A stretch of 64,000 nucleotides of DNA from Podarcis raffonei (GCF_027172205.1 NC_070614.1:36524001-36588000); one strand, 5' to 3'. Shown: positions 41,496-54,451, counted from the stretch's first letter. Numbers and translations: made by a program. The notes: generated by a model from the letters alone, not told the origin.

Positions 41496-42967
41496 TTCCA
41501 ATTTGTCTAATCCTCTTCTAAGCTATCCAAGTTGCTGGCTATCACTGCCTCTTGTGGGAGTGAGTTCTATAGTTTCATTACACACTGCACAAAGTGCTTC
41601 TGTTCTGCTGCTGGTGAAATGGTGTGTTGCTGCTGAGCTCAGTGAGGTTAACGCACATCTGTGAGATGCACCCTTCAAGCATAGTTCTGCCCTTTACATA
41701 CAAAATTCTGGCAGCTGGCCAAGAGGGTTTTTCCCCTTTTAGTTTTTTTGTTTCTTTAAGCTTGGAAGTTCTGTTACATTTTGGTCATATTTCAATCCTG
41801 TGAGCAGGACACCTGGGTTCTCTGCCAGGCAAAGAGGTGCGTGGAAATAATAAGTAGAGAAATTATGGGTGTTGTGTAGGACTGGGAACCAAGCCCCACA
41901 GTCTGTTTTCACAAACACACCCCATTTGATTAAAATATAGCATGGTATCCCTGCCAGACACATGGTTGCATTTATATTATTTTTCAAATCAGGATAGGAA
42001 GCAGATTCTCTGCTGGAACAACGTCCCCTTTTGGGGGGAGAATCCCACCAGCAGGCGGAGCCAGAGGATGCACCTTCTCCTACAGAAGGAGACATCCATA
42101 TCACACACCAGTCAAAGAATGTCTTTCTTCTTTGCCAACTTACCAAATCCCTGTTTTTCTAAAGCTTTTGTGGCCACTCCTCTCTCTAAAGTTAAGGTCA
42201 GGAATTCGGACTCCTGTCTCCCTCTCTCATTACTCTCCTCGCCCCCCTCTCTCTTTCTCTCTCTGCATACCCTCCCCTCCTTCTCAAGCCAAGCCCCCAG
42301 GAAGGTGGAGTGGTGGGTCCCAGGATTGAAATTCAATCGCTCTGCTTTTATTCCTCCTCTCTCTTCCCCCCGGAGCTGCCAGGGAAAGGGAGAGAGGGAG
42401 AGAAAACCGCGATTGGGAAGGTCGATAAGGAAGGGCTGGGAAAGGCGGACGGTGGAAGACCGACTTACGCTGCTGTATTGATGAAAGAGCGAGGAAATTG
42501 GGCTGGTGGAAGGAGCAGAGAGATAGAAAGATAGATAAGAGGAGTGGAGGGTATAGGGGGGGAGAGAGATAAGGAAGGGGGTGAGTCATACTGGAGGCAG
42601 AAAAATAGAGGTGAATGTGTTCGAATGAAGAGAGCAAAGCCGGACGCGCAGGGCTTTGATCCCAAGTTCTGCTGAGCGCCAGAGATCTGATTTTGTAGGG
42701 TATGAACCCAAGAAAGACTATAAAGTTTCCTGCCGCCAATGAGCCGATAAGGGGCTGCCCTCCTCCTCCTCCTCCTCCTGAATCTGCTTAACCCGTAGGA
42801 GATACCTCTGGCCAACACCAGTGACCAGGTAAGACCATGGCGCCATGACATTGTTGCTTCTGTGCCTGATGGCCTTAGGGAGATGGGGGAGGCTTGTCCT
42901 CAGAAATCTGTTCCTCAGGATTCCCTACCCCTCTCTGCCTTATGAACATGGGTGGGTGGGAACCAAG

Positions 42968-43105
42968 GAATAATAATAATAATACTTTATTATTTATACC
43001 CTGCCCATCTGGCTGGGTTTCCCCAGCCACTCTGGGCGGCTTCCAACAGAACACTAAAATACAATAACCTATTAAACGTTAAAAGCTTCCCTAAAGGAAG
43101 GGGCA
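42968..43105 (-). repeat. L2-like LINE 3' terminus
   Basis: Begins with (AAT)n, then taccctgcccatctggctgg, gtttccccagccactctggg, cggcttccaacagaacacta: the complement of the 3' UTR seen at 4300-4398. Confidence 0.75.
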
Positions 43106-43875
43106 GGTTTTGTGGGGCAAGCAGTTGTCCTCTAGTTGTGCCTCCTTCCTGCCTTGATTGAGAAGAAGAGCATCTTATCAGAGGACAGTCCCTGTCTTCA
43201 GATCAGTCTCCTGCCTCTGTGGGCCCGGGACCCAAGATTCCTGAAGGATAAGGCTATCAAGGGATGCTAGCATTGGTGGGAATGCTCTCCCTCCACTGTT
43301 GTCCCTCTGAATGCTAAGTGGGGAGAGTTGCTGGGCCCTGGGGGGCTTCCCCCGGGGCATCTGGTTGGCCACTGTAGGAACAGGTTCTGTAGGGCTAGAT
43401 GCAGAATCTCTGGATGTCACAGTGTCTTCAGAGGATGCTACTGAGGCATAGCAATGTCTCCGCTGCCTATCAACCTCTCTACATCAGTGGCCCCACGCTA
43501 GGTATTTTGGACCCTGCGGCTTTCCCTAGGCAATGCTCCTCTGGATCTAGGATTGCCAATGTCTCTCTGTGTGTGTGTTTTAAACTGGACTTCTTCCTGT
43601 GCTATGCAGAATGGAAGCAGGTGGATTCCTCCCCCACCCACACCCCCCGTCATGGAATAATGGAGAAAGCTTCACCTACTTCTTCTTTTGCTATGTTTGG
43701 CTGCTGTTTCAATAGCAGAGGAGCAAGGGTGGGGTGGGGAGTTGGCAACTTAGCCAGGTCTGCCGTGCTTCCTCACCACAGCGCCTCCTCTTTACCACTG
43801 GCCCTGAACGGGTTAAAACGCCTTTTAGCACAAGCTCTTTCCAACTGCTGGGTGTGTCGGGGTTATGCATGCGGA

Positions 43876-43896
43876 CACACACACACACACACACAC
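43876..43896. repeat. (CA)n microsatellite
   Basis: About ten CA units inside non-repetitive flanks. Confidence 0.85.
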
Positions 43897-44409
43897 GGAC
43901 CCCTGTGACTGATGCAAAATATGTTTCCTCGCCCCCGCCACCAGCTGCCCCAGCGCCTTTTGTCTCAGCTGCTGCGTCCAAATGCCAGTGGATGAATAAA
44001 TAACAAGAGCTAACGGCAGCCCGCCAGCTATTTCCACCCCACAGCCCTCTCTCTGCACCCCCTGCCCCACCCAGCCCTCAGAGAAGATAGGCCCACTTTT
44101 AGCCGTGGTCAGGGACCTACATCCCTCGCACCGCGGGCTGCCCAACGAAGATGAGACCATGCCTTGGGTCGGGGTGTGTGTGGCTCCTGGGCATATCAAC
44201 AGGCGGATTGAACTCGCTGTTGGCTGGCCCAGCCTCCTGTCACTCCCAGGGTCTCATCAGCCAGCTCATCCAGGGGCTTTGCGCTTCGGTCGGCTGCACT
44301 TCTAAAATTGCGCTGCAAGCTTTGGCCAATTAACCACTGGCAACTGGCAGACTGATGCTTGGATCCCTGACTCATCGGTGAGGCTGCTAGCACTTAAAAA
44401 GACTGGGAA

Positions 44410-44575
44410 AGGGCTGGCTCTGTGCAGGCCACAGATATGATCTGCGCCAGGTTCAGTCCCCAGCACCTCCAAGTATAGCGCTGCCTGAAAACCTGGAGAG
44501 TCACTCAGTGCAGACAGTTCTGAGGTACTTGGACGAATGACCTGTGTCAATATAAGGTACCTTCCTATGGTTGTA
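44410..44575 (+). repeat. tRNA-Ala-headed SINE, nearly full length, worn
   Basis: Head with ccaggttcagtccccagcac, then cctgaaaacctggagagtca, gtgcagacagttctgaggta and tail caatataaggtaccttccta. Confidence 0.6.
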
Positions 44576-44748
44576 TGCACTGTATAAATGCCAAAAGTTG
44601 GCATAACACATTATGAAGGAGACACATCACCTGGATGTCCTTTTTTTGGCCACTAGAACGTTTTGGGATAACCTGACCTTCAGTGCTCCAGTTTTGATGA
44701 AGAATCTTGGGGAGCGTTTCCCAATTATTCTGGTGCACAAACAAAATA

Positions 44749-44982
44749 CAGTGGTACCTCGGGTTAAGTACTTAATTCGTTCTGGAGGTCCGTTCTTAAC
44801 CTGAAACTGTTCTTAACCTGAACCACCCCTTATCTAATGGGGCCTCCTGATGCCGCTGCGCCACCGGAGCACGATTTCTGTTCTTATCCTGAAGCAAAGT
44901 TCTTAAACTGAGGTAATATTTCTGGGTTAGCGGAGTCTGAAGCGTATGTAACCTGAAGCGTATGTAACCCGAGGTACCACTG
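44749..44982 (-). mobile_element. Tigger-like MITE (family T), copy 7
   Basis: CAGTGGTACCTCGGGTTAAG ... CCCGAGGTACCACTG, TA on both sides. Retains the central GC-rich segment (gccgctgcgccaccggagca). Confidence 0.85.
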
Positions 44983-45104
44983 TACAGCTGCAACTGTATG
45001 TAATTTCACATTTACCTACCATAGATGGCAGGAGCCTGTCTTAAATCCTGTGTTTATATGGCGTCAGACACAGCTGCGGGGTGATAGAAATAATAACAAT
45101 AGTA

Positions 45105-45345
45105 AGAGCTGGTGCAGCACGGTGGCTAAAAGGCTGGGCTACAAATCAGGAAATCCGCCCGGTTTGAATCTGCCTCAAGCTCACTTGATGGCCTGAGGTA
45201 AACTCCTCCCCATCGCGCTCAGTTCTTCCCTTCCGCAGTATTGAGGGGGGACCTACTTTACAGGGTTGTTGTAAAGATTGCAACTGGATACTACATGTGC
45301 ATTGAGCTCTCAACAGGGCTATGCGAATGCTAAATGAGCTTATTA
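45105..45345 (+). repeat. CORE-SINE-like tRNA-derived SINE
   Basis: Head ggtggctaaaaggctgggct, cggtttgaatctgcc, then ttgatggcctgaggtaaact, ttacagggttgttgtaaaga, and gctatgcgaatgctaaatga. Confidence 0.5.
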
Positions 45346-45654
45346 CCCATAATAATACTTTAGTTCCTAAACTCCCTATCCCTACAGACCACCTGAAAAT
45401 TGCTGAAGGTCTTGGCAGAGGATTTAATGATTTGACTGCCTTGTGGAGCAATTGTAACGAACTGTTCTAGATGCTCTGCGATTTATGTTGATTGAATCGG
45501 GATGAAACTTCCTAATTCTAGCCCTGCATTCACGTCACTGCTGATCCTCTCCCCTCCTTTCAAGTGCCTCTTCCGTACCTACCTGTCTCTGATCCATCCC
45601 ACTCACACCTTCTGGGCAGAGGTTGGGTGGCCACCTGTCTTGGGTCCTTTTGTT

Positions 45655-45735
45655 GAGGTTCTTGCATTGCAGGGGGTTGGACTAGATGACCCTTGGGGTC
45701 CCTTCCAACTCTCCAATTCTTTGATTCTATGGACT
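45655..45735 (+). repeat. CR1 LINE 3' tail
   Basis: Reads gggggttggactagatgacc, cttggggtcccttccaactc, tccaattctttgattctatg. Confidence 0.75.
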
Positions 45736-45919
45736 GCGGGGAGCAACTGTGTCTGCCATTTACAGACACTGCTCCTTCTGTTCTTCACTGCCCCATTGCA
45801 GAGTAGCTGAATGAAGCTTACAGACCATTAATGGCCCATGGAGCACAGTTGGAGAATCCCTGCTTTAGAGAAGGTGCCGTCTTCATTGTGAGTTTTGCAA
45901 TACAGTAAGCCTGCAACTT

Positions 45920-46272
45920 GGGATGCGGGTGGCACTGTGGGTTAAACCACAGAGCCTAGGGCTTGCTGATCAGAAGGTCGGCGGTTCAAATCCCCACGAC
46001 AGGGTGAGCTCCCATTGCTTGGTCCCTGCTCCTGCCAACCTAGCAGTTCAAAAGCATGTCAAAGTGCAAGTAGATAAATAAGTACCGCTCCGGCGGGAAG
46101 GTAAACAGCGTTTCCGTGCGCTGCTCTGGTTCGCCAGAAGTGGCTTAGTCATGCTGGCCACATGACCTGGAAGCTATAGGCCGGCTCCCTTGGCCAATAA
46201 AGCAAGATGAGCGCCGCAACCCCAGAGTTGGCCACGACTGGACCTAATGGTCAGGGTTCCCTTTACCTTTTT
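45920..46272 (+). mobile_element. Sauria-type tRNA SINE, complete
   Basis: Head gggatgcgggtggcactgtg, B-box ggttcaaatcccc, body ccctgctcctgccaacctag, 3' end ggtcagggttccctttacc plus T run. A perfect 13-bp duplication AAGCCTGCAACTT lies at 45907-45919 and 46273-46285, so the insertion looks fairly recent. Confidence 0.9.
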
Positions 46273-47389
46273 AAGCCTGCAACTTACACAAGGGTTACAT
46301 TCCAGGGATCGCCAAAATCATATATAGTGAAAACACGTTGGCTTCCATGGTGTGTGGGATTGCCAAAGTCTTTATTCCCAGATTCCTGCTCCCTTTCCTC
46401 CCCGCTTTTAAAAATTCTAACTTATTTTTTTCTACAAGCGTGTAAAGCTGAATGTGCACAAGTTAAATGCACGTAAGTTGCAGTCTTACTGTACATGAAC
46501 GTACACTTAAGTAATGCATTCACTGAATAATAAGTCTGCATAACTCATTGTATTAATAAATCCTGATTGCCTTGGCCGTTCCTGATCAACGTATGGTCGT
46601 CTTCAATTTGCCTTCTTGGGAGTGTTTTTGGAAAGGTTCCTGCAGTATAATCCATGTGGAAAACATTATAGAACTGATCATTCTTGTGGGTTCTTGAGTA
46701 ATGAGTTGGAGCCAGCAGGAATCTAGCAGGCCTTTGCTTAAAAATTCAAATGAATGACCTATTCTGATATAATATTTTCCATGTGGCTTTAGGCATCAAA
46801 GCACTCCCACTAAGGAAGGCATAACCTTAAAAACAACACCACCTAATTGGTAGTTTTATTTGCTGTGATTTCTTGAGTACCTTACCAACCAGATAAACAA
46901 GATAAGCTTTGCAAGAGAGGAGTTGCAGGATCAAAGCTTCTTGCCAAAGTTCAACTCTTTTGTAGGTTAATCAACTGCCCAATCCTTCTCAGGGAGGCTT
47001 ACCTCTTAGTTGAGTTGGACATATTCCCAGGAGGATAAAGAGTGCCTAGAATTTCAGTCAAACAGTGCAATCCTATATGTTTTGACTTAGAACTAAGTTC
47101 CATCCAGATGAATGGGGCTTACTCCTAGGTAACTTGGGAATAAGATCTTAAGTAATTCCGTGTACAAAGAGTCAGTCGCACTTTCTTGGCACTTGTATAC
47201 GCAGCAGTTTACATGCCTGCAGTACAATCTCATGTTTCAACCAACATATGGGAATCATGTTACTAAAACAGAAGTTACTTCCATGTAGAGATCCGGTAAT
47301 AGGAAACAGCCTATAGAACCAGAGCAGGCTGGCGGTGAAAGAATCTTGAAAGAATTTCAGTCTAACTTTGTGGCTTTGAAATATGGCAA

Positions 47390-47715
47390 TAGAAAATTCA
47401 TTGAATATTTTTGCTCTTTATGCATCTTTAGGAATCTACCTTCAACAGTTTGCTTCCTTGCTTGCTACGTGTTCACATCCCTCTTAAGATATCTCGTAAT
47501 CAAATTCTGCACAATGGTTCCTGAGATCAAAAAAGCAGGTTTTCTTCTGTGTTTGGATACAGTTGGGTGCCATTTTGAATCGTGATGGTGGATGGAACCC
47601 TTCAGAATTTCTCTGATTGTGACCACTGATGTCAAAACTGCACTAATTTGGGAGTTTCTTAGAATTCCTGAGAAATGCCTAGTACGAGGCGGCTAGTAAA
47701 ATCGAAACAAGGAAA
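47390..47715 (+). repeat. Unclassified interspersed repeat, copy B
   Basis: Homologous to 8400-8700 through atggttcctgagatc, gtgccattttgaatc, tctgattgtg and gaattcctgagaaatgcc...gaggcggct. Immediately followed by an L1-like 3' region; whether they form one element is unclear. Confidence 0.45.
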
Positions 47716-48070
47716 CGGTGTTAGATAATCAAGGTGATAATTAAGAATGGAGGAAGGAATATTGAGTGAATCAAGAAAATGATTAGAGTGAAAGGAGAGT
47801 AAAGTCAAGATAGAAGAAGAGATTAAAGAAATAATGAAATGTGTTTAAGCTAGTTGGAAAAATAAAGTAGCGTAACAAGAATGGCTGGAAGTCAAGTCAC
47901 TTGGTGGGTGTCCATGTGGGGTAGGTGTATAGGTATGTTGATATGTATAGTATAGCTTGGTAATGTAGGTATGTTTTATGTTATGAAAATAAGGTAGTGT
48001 GTTGTGTATGTGTATTGTGTAAATACAAATGTATGTGTTTTATATGTTAATAAAAAAGAAAGAAAGAAAA
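47716..48070 (+). repeat. L1-like LINE 3' UTR and tail
   Basis: A-rich noncoding stretch with aagaatggctggaagtcaag, later ttatatgttaataaaaaag and a GAAA-rich end, resembling squamate L1 3' UTRs. No coding part. Confidence 0.45.
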
Positions 48071-48325
48071 AGAATGGAGGATGGAAAACTAAATCAGCAG
48101 AGGGACTTACCGTAACTTTTGGACTATCTAATAAGGGCAGAAGGGCTGTGTACCAGCGAGAGGGAGGACCATAGTTAGATGCCAAAAGTTACCGCAGTTG
48201 TACTTTGATGGTGTATCAATACACCTGAAGTTTAGAGTTCAGTGACAGCTGGCTGACCCTAGCTCTTACTACAGTCTGAGAAATCTTTGTTTTAAATATT
48301 TCCAGGGTAGTTGACAAGTGATGTA

Positions 48326-48551
48326 CAGTGGTACCTCGGGTTAAGTACTTTATTTGTTCTGGAGGTCCGTTCTTAACCTGAAACTGTTCTTAACCTGAGG
48401 TACTACTTTAGCTAATGGGGCCTCCTGCTGCCGCCGCGCCACCGGAGCACGATTTCTGTTCTCCTCCTGAAGCAAAGTTCTTAACCTGAGGTACTATTTC
48501 TGGGTTAGCGGAGTCTGTAACCTGAAGCGTCTGTAACCTGAGGTACCACTG
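48326..48551 (-). mobile_element. Tigger-like MITE (family T), copy 8, inserted at the edge of a SINE
   Basis: CAGTGGTACCTCGGGTTAAG ... CCTGAGGTACCACTG with TA on both sides. It separates the left target duplication GTGATGTA (48318-48325) of the SINE at 48552-48685 from the SINE itself, so it is the younger insertion. Confidence 0.85.
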
Positions 48552-48685
48552 TAGTTGGAAAGGGACCCTAAGCATCATCTAGTCCAACCCCCTGCGGTGC
48601 AGAAATACACAGCTGTCCCATACAGGGATTGAACCTGCAACCTTGGCATTATCAGCACCACACTCTAACCAACTGAGCTATCCAG
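48552..48685 (-). mobile_element. tRNA-Ile-headed SINE with CR1-like tail, copy 2
   Basis: Same structure as 41350-41495: the complement of gagctatccag...caaccttggc is the tRNA-Ile-like head, and gttggaaagggaccctaagc is the CR1-like tail in reverse. The flanking duplication GTGATGTA is at 48318-48325 and 48686-48693. Confidence 0.75.
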
Positions 48686-48959
48686 GTGATGTAATAAAAT
48701 CTAAAGCAACCCCCTACCACTACTATTTATTAGTTATTGTTTTATGCCTTTCCTCCAAAGAGCTCAAAAGATGGTTCTCCCCGCCCCGTTTTATCTTCAC
48801 AACAATCCTGTGAGGTAGGAGAGGCTGAGAAATAGGAGACTTAAGATAAAGAAGAAAGCTGCATAAAAGGGTACCATAAAATGGAAAGTTTAAAAAGCCC
48901 AGGAGAAATTTTTTTGGAAAATTCTTCTTTGGTGCCTGAAGTAGATGGGCTACAGGAGT

Positions 48960-49440
48960 GCCCCCCCCCCCGGTGAAAAGGAAAGCTTTCCTTTTGGACT
49001 ACCCAAACGCTACAGAAATTTATTCATGTATGCGACTACAGTGGCAAGAATGTTACTTGCCCAAAAATGGAAAGAAGAAGAAGTCCCAGCAAAAGAAGAA
49101 TGGATACAGAAACTTACGGAATGTGCAGAAATGGCAAAAAGAATAAGAAATCAAGATAACAAACTTTTTATAAAATAATTGAAATTGTTTCTTGAATATT
49201 TACAAATAAATTGTAAACAGGTAAGAACATTGGTAGGATTATAATCTGCAGTTTCACAAGAGAATATATTTAAAGTAGAGGAATGAATGAGTAAATTAAG
49301 TTAAATTGGATATGCAGAAAATATTAAAAAATAAATTTAAGGAACTGCAGAAAGAGGAGGAAGGAAGTCAAGTTTTGAAGTGTTAAAATGATTATAAAAT
49401 TATTGAAATGTATAAAATTGAAAATCATAAAATAAAAAAG
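48960..49440 (+). mobile_element. L1 LINE, 3' end with ORF2 C-terminus
   Basis: Encodes LPKRYRNLFMYATTVARML, then LAQKWKEEEVPAKEEWIQKL, then TECAEMAK, the terminal segment of L1 ORF2p, followed by a stop and an A-rich 3' UTR ending aaaataaaaaag. It is 5'-truncated. Confidence 0.8.
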
Positions 49441-50907
49441 GAGTGCCCCTGGTGGAGAAAATTCCAGCAGTGAGTGGCCACCACTGATAAGGCTCTGCCT
49501 CAATATTAGGAGTTTGCAGGTTGTCAGTTTATATGTTGTGGAGGCAGGGTGGCATTGGGGGAAGAGATGATGGCTGATGATAATGTGTCCCCTTGCAATC
49601 TACCTCTGCGGTGTCCTTTTCATCCTGCTCCTCATGGAACTGTGCGCTCTACTCTCCAGAAGCAGATGGGGAAGAGTTAAACCTACCAGACAGCTGCGAA
49701 AACTCAGTCAGCCATGCAAATACTTCATTTCACCCTGACCTTTGGCCAAACTGTGAAGTACCATGATGTGAGGGCATTTCAAGAGTTTCTGCTGGGGCCC
49801 TGCTCGCTCGCTCTCTCTCTCTCCCTGTGTGTGAGTGAAACTTGAGTTAGCATCCCTAACTAAGGAAAGGCAGTGCTATGGGGAACTTCTCTGTGCCAAA
49901 GTCGGGGGCGTAATGACATATTCAACCATGAATGCCAAAACCTCCCTCCTTCATCCGCAAAAGGCTACCTAGTTTTAAGTGCTGTTTGTAATGACTGTTT
50001 CTTTTTCTAATAGGATTGCTTCCCCACCCTTTGTTCTGGTTTTATTGCATTTGTTTTCAGGTTGCACGCTCATTTTTTGCTTTAAAGTGATGTTCATGTT
50101 TTATTGTGAGAACTGTTTTGGTTGAAGGGCGAACCGCCAGCGTATAGAATGAAGCGGATCATTTTTTAAAAGACCGATTCCTCCCACCCCACCCAAAACG
50201 GCTTCCTTCTCTAGCCCCTCGCCTCCCCATCTTTTTGCTGATTTTTCCATCTTTCCGGATCGCTCCAGGCAAAGCCAGTGACGTGAAGATCCTTGAACCC
50301 AGTGTGGGAGGTTGGGGGGGCGGGGAGGAAAGGGACCATCGCAAACAGCTGGCACAATGTCTCCCCCACCCCACTGCTAAGGGTCAGGAAGGGGGGTCCT
50401 GGCAGCATCAATGCCCTATTCATTCGCCTGGCGTCATTGCAAGGGTGAGAGGTGGGAGGAATGGAATGCGAGGGCCAAAGTGTGCCAGGGAATACAAGAG
50501 GTGCCCCTTCGGATCACGAGGCGCAATTGTATCCCCAGCCAGTAGCATATGGGAAGGGAGGTTTTTTGCATCAATAGGCAACTTTGTATGGATTATATCC
50601 GGAATATACTGCCACAACCCCCTGCCACTGGTTGTGGCGTTACGCTGGTGCTTCTTCCAGTGGTCGTTGGTTGCAGGGAGGGTGTCTGTGGACACTTGAC
50701 TGATGACCCATCATTGGAGCCCAGCATCATAGCCTGTGTGGATACCCAGAGCTTCCTGAAATGCATCTTAAGTTGCGTCCACCTGCCAGGTAGGAGGAGA
50801 AGGAAGTGAAAAACTGGTTGGGTCAAGCTAAGGGTGTGGAGAACAGCAGTTGAGCTTTGGCAAGCAGGAAAGATAGTTTTGGATTTCAGGATGCTAGACA
50901 GATGCTG

Positions 50908-50908
<1 letters not shown>

Positions 50909-50952
<44 letters not shown>
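50909..50952. repeat. (CT)n microsatellite
   Basis: About 21 uninterrupted CT units. Confidence 0.95.
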
Positions 50953-50954
<2 letters not shown>

Positions 50955-51689
50955 TTTGCCTTTCCTCTAAGGAGTTCACGGTAGTGCATCTGGCTCCCTC
51001 AAGGGCCAGCCCTATTGTTAGGCAGAGTCAGACCGCGGTGGTTTTTGCAGGGAAAGCGCTGTGGCAAAAACAAAAACAACAGTAAGTGCTTGAGCACAGA
51101 CCTTTTAAGAACGGACCTGTTCCTAGACACACTGTGCGAAAGGAAGTCTGGATGAGCCCTAACACAGCTACCCCATCTGGAAGGTATCTTAGTTGTGTCT
51201 GTACTTACGGCTGCTGCAAATTAGGCTTGAAAGTCATGCCTGCTGCAGTTGGCAGAAGTTGGTCAGGGTGTGAATGTGCATTGTTGAGAGAGACGTTGTC
51301 TAGGATTGGTTCGTTGGCCCAGGAACTCTTCTTGACCCCCTGGGGAAAGATTTGCCAGAAGCAATATAACGAGGCACATCTGCTTATTTTGTGCGAGAGA
51401 CACCCAGCGCAGGGAACTGAGCTTCCCCTGGCAAAGAATGTGGATTTGCTTTTTCAAGCCCAGGGAATTTGCAGCCTAGAGGCTAACGTGCTTTCCATTG
51501 TTGCAGCGGTTCTCTGAACCTCTTCCTTTCTGTAAGCTGAGAACCAGTAAGATCCTGCCTATCCCTGCCCTGGAGAAATCTAATTATAGGCAGCCATCTA
51601 TTCTTTTGAATTCACCAAAGTGGGGTATGCTAGGCTTCCTGCTCTATCTTTCTGCTAGGAGTATTAGCCTTGGCTATAGACGTTAGTCA

Positions 51690-51775
51690 GAAGGGCCACA
51701 TAGCAGTGGAAGGGACCATGATGTTATACAGGACGCTGGTTCAATCCCAGCCATCTCCACTTAAAAGGATCTCTG
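51690..51775 (+). repeat. SINE head remnant
   Basis: The piece ggccacatagcagtggaagg, ttatacaggacgctggttca, atcccagccatctccac looks like a worn tRNA-Ala-type SINE head. Confidence 0.35.
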
Positions 51776-52039
51776 AATGTTTTGGTAATGGTATGCACAA
51801 CAAGTGAAAATGTGACTTGAAACGCAGCAGGGAGGGAGGAACGACCTCGCTGTGTTTTCAGCTGCTAACATGTGCATAGCTTTAGTCTCAGAGCAGACCC
51901 ATTGAAATTAATGGACATGACAAGCCCATGAATTGCAATGGGTGTACTCTGGATTACTTAGTTGACTTAAACCCATAGTTGTAGGGGGGCATAGATGGCT
52001 GGCTGAAATCCCACTTACCTAAAGCACTAGATATATATC

Positions 52040-52225
52040 CCCAGCATGGTTAGAGTGTTGGGCTATGACCTGGGAGACCAGGGTTCGAATCCCCACTCAG
52101 CCACGAAGCTCATTGGGTGACCTTGGACCAGTCACTCACTCTCAGCCTAACCTTACATTACAGGGTTGTTGTGAGGGTGAAATGTGAGGATGAGTTCTTT
52201 GGAAGATAAAGGTGCCATATAAAAA
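52040..52225 (+). repeat. CORE-SINE-like tRNA-derived SINE, well preserved
   Basis: Head gttagagtgttgggctatga, cctgggagaccagggttcga, atcccc; core attgggtgaccttggaccag; then ttacagggttgttgtgaggg; tail ttctttggaagataaaggtg, ccatataaa. Confidence 0.75.
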
Positions 52226-53369
52226 TGTAATAAATAATAATAGAAATAAATAACAGAATCAGTAACGCCAATGGACAGGAATGCCAAAAGGGTGTTTTCC
52301 GACAGTCACTGTTTCTGGGTGGGATTCAGTCACATACCACCCAATTTAGGTTGCACAATTAAAGCTGATCGGGAGGCCTTGTGCAACAGATTCCCCTCCC
52401 TGAAAAACCTTGCTTTTTAATGACAAGGAAAGTGATAGAAAAAGGCAGTGAAAAGTGTGGGGGAACATTTGCTTTGATGCAACGGTCATCTTAACCTCCT
52501 TGCAAACAAATGAATGCCCACTGAATAGTCAACATCGTCTAATCTCCCTGCTAACAAGTCGGGATGAATGCTCAGCAAACTAGATGCCTAGAAAGACCAT
52601 GAAGTTCTAAATGTCTACTGAAGAGGGACTCAGAAATCGCTTCCAGGGGTTAAAAGCCTCCATTATTAAGAAATGCAGGCCTGAGTGTTTAACAACAAAG
52701 GGGTGATTTAACTGTAGAATTCTGCTGCCAAGAGAAGGGGTGGAATTTCCCATCTCACCAAGTTGACACTCTCTCGAATGAGATGCTTTTGCCAGACACA
52801 AGCAGGTGGGCTTGATCCAAAAATAACTAGAGGGAATTTGCTGGCAGGGTTTGAACTGGGGAGCAGGTTTAATGGTTTCAACACTCTATTCTGACTTCAG
52901 TTCAAAAAAAGAAATGATGGAAAAGAATCAATGAAGCCTGCAAAATTAACACTGGAATAAACGGAAAGATTTTAACAGGGGCTGATCGGTGTCTCCTGCC
53001 GCTTCTAAGAAAATCCAGTTCTGTGCCCAGGAAACTAAAATTTGATGCTCAGCAACTTTAGTTAGGTGAAGCAAAAGAGCATATGTTACTACACTTATTT
53101 TTCACAATGCTGCTTTATTCTATAATTTATAAATGTATTTTGGGTTTTTGTTGTTGCCAAATCTGGAATGGGAGGGCATGAAAGGGATGCAGGTGGGAGA
53201 GAGAATGGAGAGAAAGAAAGGGATTTGAAACCATGTTTGTCAGATGGGAACAAATAATGAAAGAAAGAATGGATTTTGCATATCTTGTCAGGAAACACTT
53301 TGTTGGGGGTTGGAAATATAGTCTCAAGAGGGAGATCATTTAAAAACATAATATGAGCTTTCTGGATCA

Positions 53370-53440
53370 ACCCCCATGCAGGACCTACTGAGCTGGATAG
53401 ACCAATGTTCTGACTCAGCAGAACCCAGTTCCCTGTGTTC
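53370..53440 (+). repeat. tRNA-Ala-headed SINE, tail fragment
   Basis: Reads ctactgagctggatagacca, atgttctgactcagcagaac, ccagttccctgtgttccta. Confidence 0.5.
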
Positions 53441-53782
53441 CTAAGCTGGTGGGATGTGACCCACAATTGTGTCAAGATCTCACCCAAGTTTCATCACACA
53501 GACAGTACAGTGACCATCTTTCTGTGGGAGGAGAAAGAGGCGGGGAAAGAAAGGATGCCATGAAGGATGGTTTGGTCGAGGTTGTCAAAAGTGGGTTCCA
53601 TGAGGCTGAGGGGTTAAGTCCAGGGTCCCTGGAGAAGGTTAAAGACCTGGTGCCTTACATTCCCCCAAAGTGCTGGCCCCAAGCTGTGGGATTCTGGTAC
53701 TGTGAACATCACACAAAGCATTCTTGCAACAAGCCAGCATCCTCTCTTCTTTTCCAGATCAGCATTGGGTCAGCTGAGGACC

Positions 53783-54403
53783 ATGTCGGAAGGGGACCGG
53801 CCTACAAGCGGCCTGAGCCAAGCCAGCAGCACAGTCACCATCTCTTCCGTCTCCATGGGAACGAAGGTGAGGAATTGGAAGTGGTCCGAGCCCTCTGGAC
53901 AGGTGCTGCTGGGGCGATAGATAGGATTCCAGAGATCCTGCTCACCTTGTCCTCCTGAATTAAGCTGGGCTTTGCAGCTTCATTTGCAAGGAACACCTGA
54001 ATAGTGTTTATCTCAGGAGTTGGCAGCTTGTGCTTTAAAATAAACAAATAACCAAAGCTCTTTTTCGGGAAAAGGAGAATTCTACAATAACCATGTGAAC
54101 AAGTCCACAACATTTATGAAGCCTCAAAACATTCACACAGGCAGATGTATCCCTGCATGCCTATGTGAGGGCTTATCCATATTTCCCGCTGCTTTCTCCC
54201 AGGGGAAACCGCTCTTTAGTGCCCAACGGTGCAAACGGAGCAGTCAGGTTCTCCCGCAGAGTACTGTTTTCCATGGGAAAATCTCTCAGAGTGTGCTTTG
54301 TAGGCTCGGGACAAGTGTGGATGAGCCCTCAGTTATTTGTGGCACATTTGTGACCTGAAGGAAAGGGAGGAGGGGATAATCATTCTTCTCTCGGTTTACA
54401 AAG

Positions 54404-54451
<48 letters not shown>

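Larger units (their letters stand above)
37560..53757. other. Interval between PPP1R15A and the first PLEKHA4 coding exon
   Basis: No protein-coding exon was recognised. One or more noncoding PLEKHA4 exons and its promoter should lie here. A possible exon end is at 42830 (accagtgaccag|gtaaga), after a CpG-containing, purine/pyrimidine-skewed stretch (42160-42830), but nothing proves it. The rest is mostly repeats, listed separately; 41500-42960, 43110-44400 and 49450-51680 show nothing I can name apart from microsatellites. Confidence 0.5.

Noticed and set aside
42780-42830. Noncoding first exon of PLEKHA4 ending in CCAG|gtaaga
   Set aside because: Only a donor-like string and moderate CpG content support it. 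Kept as a possibility in the interval entry, not called as a feature.
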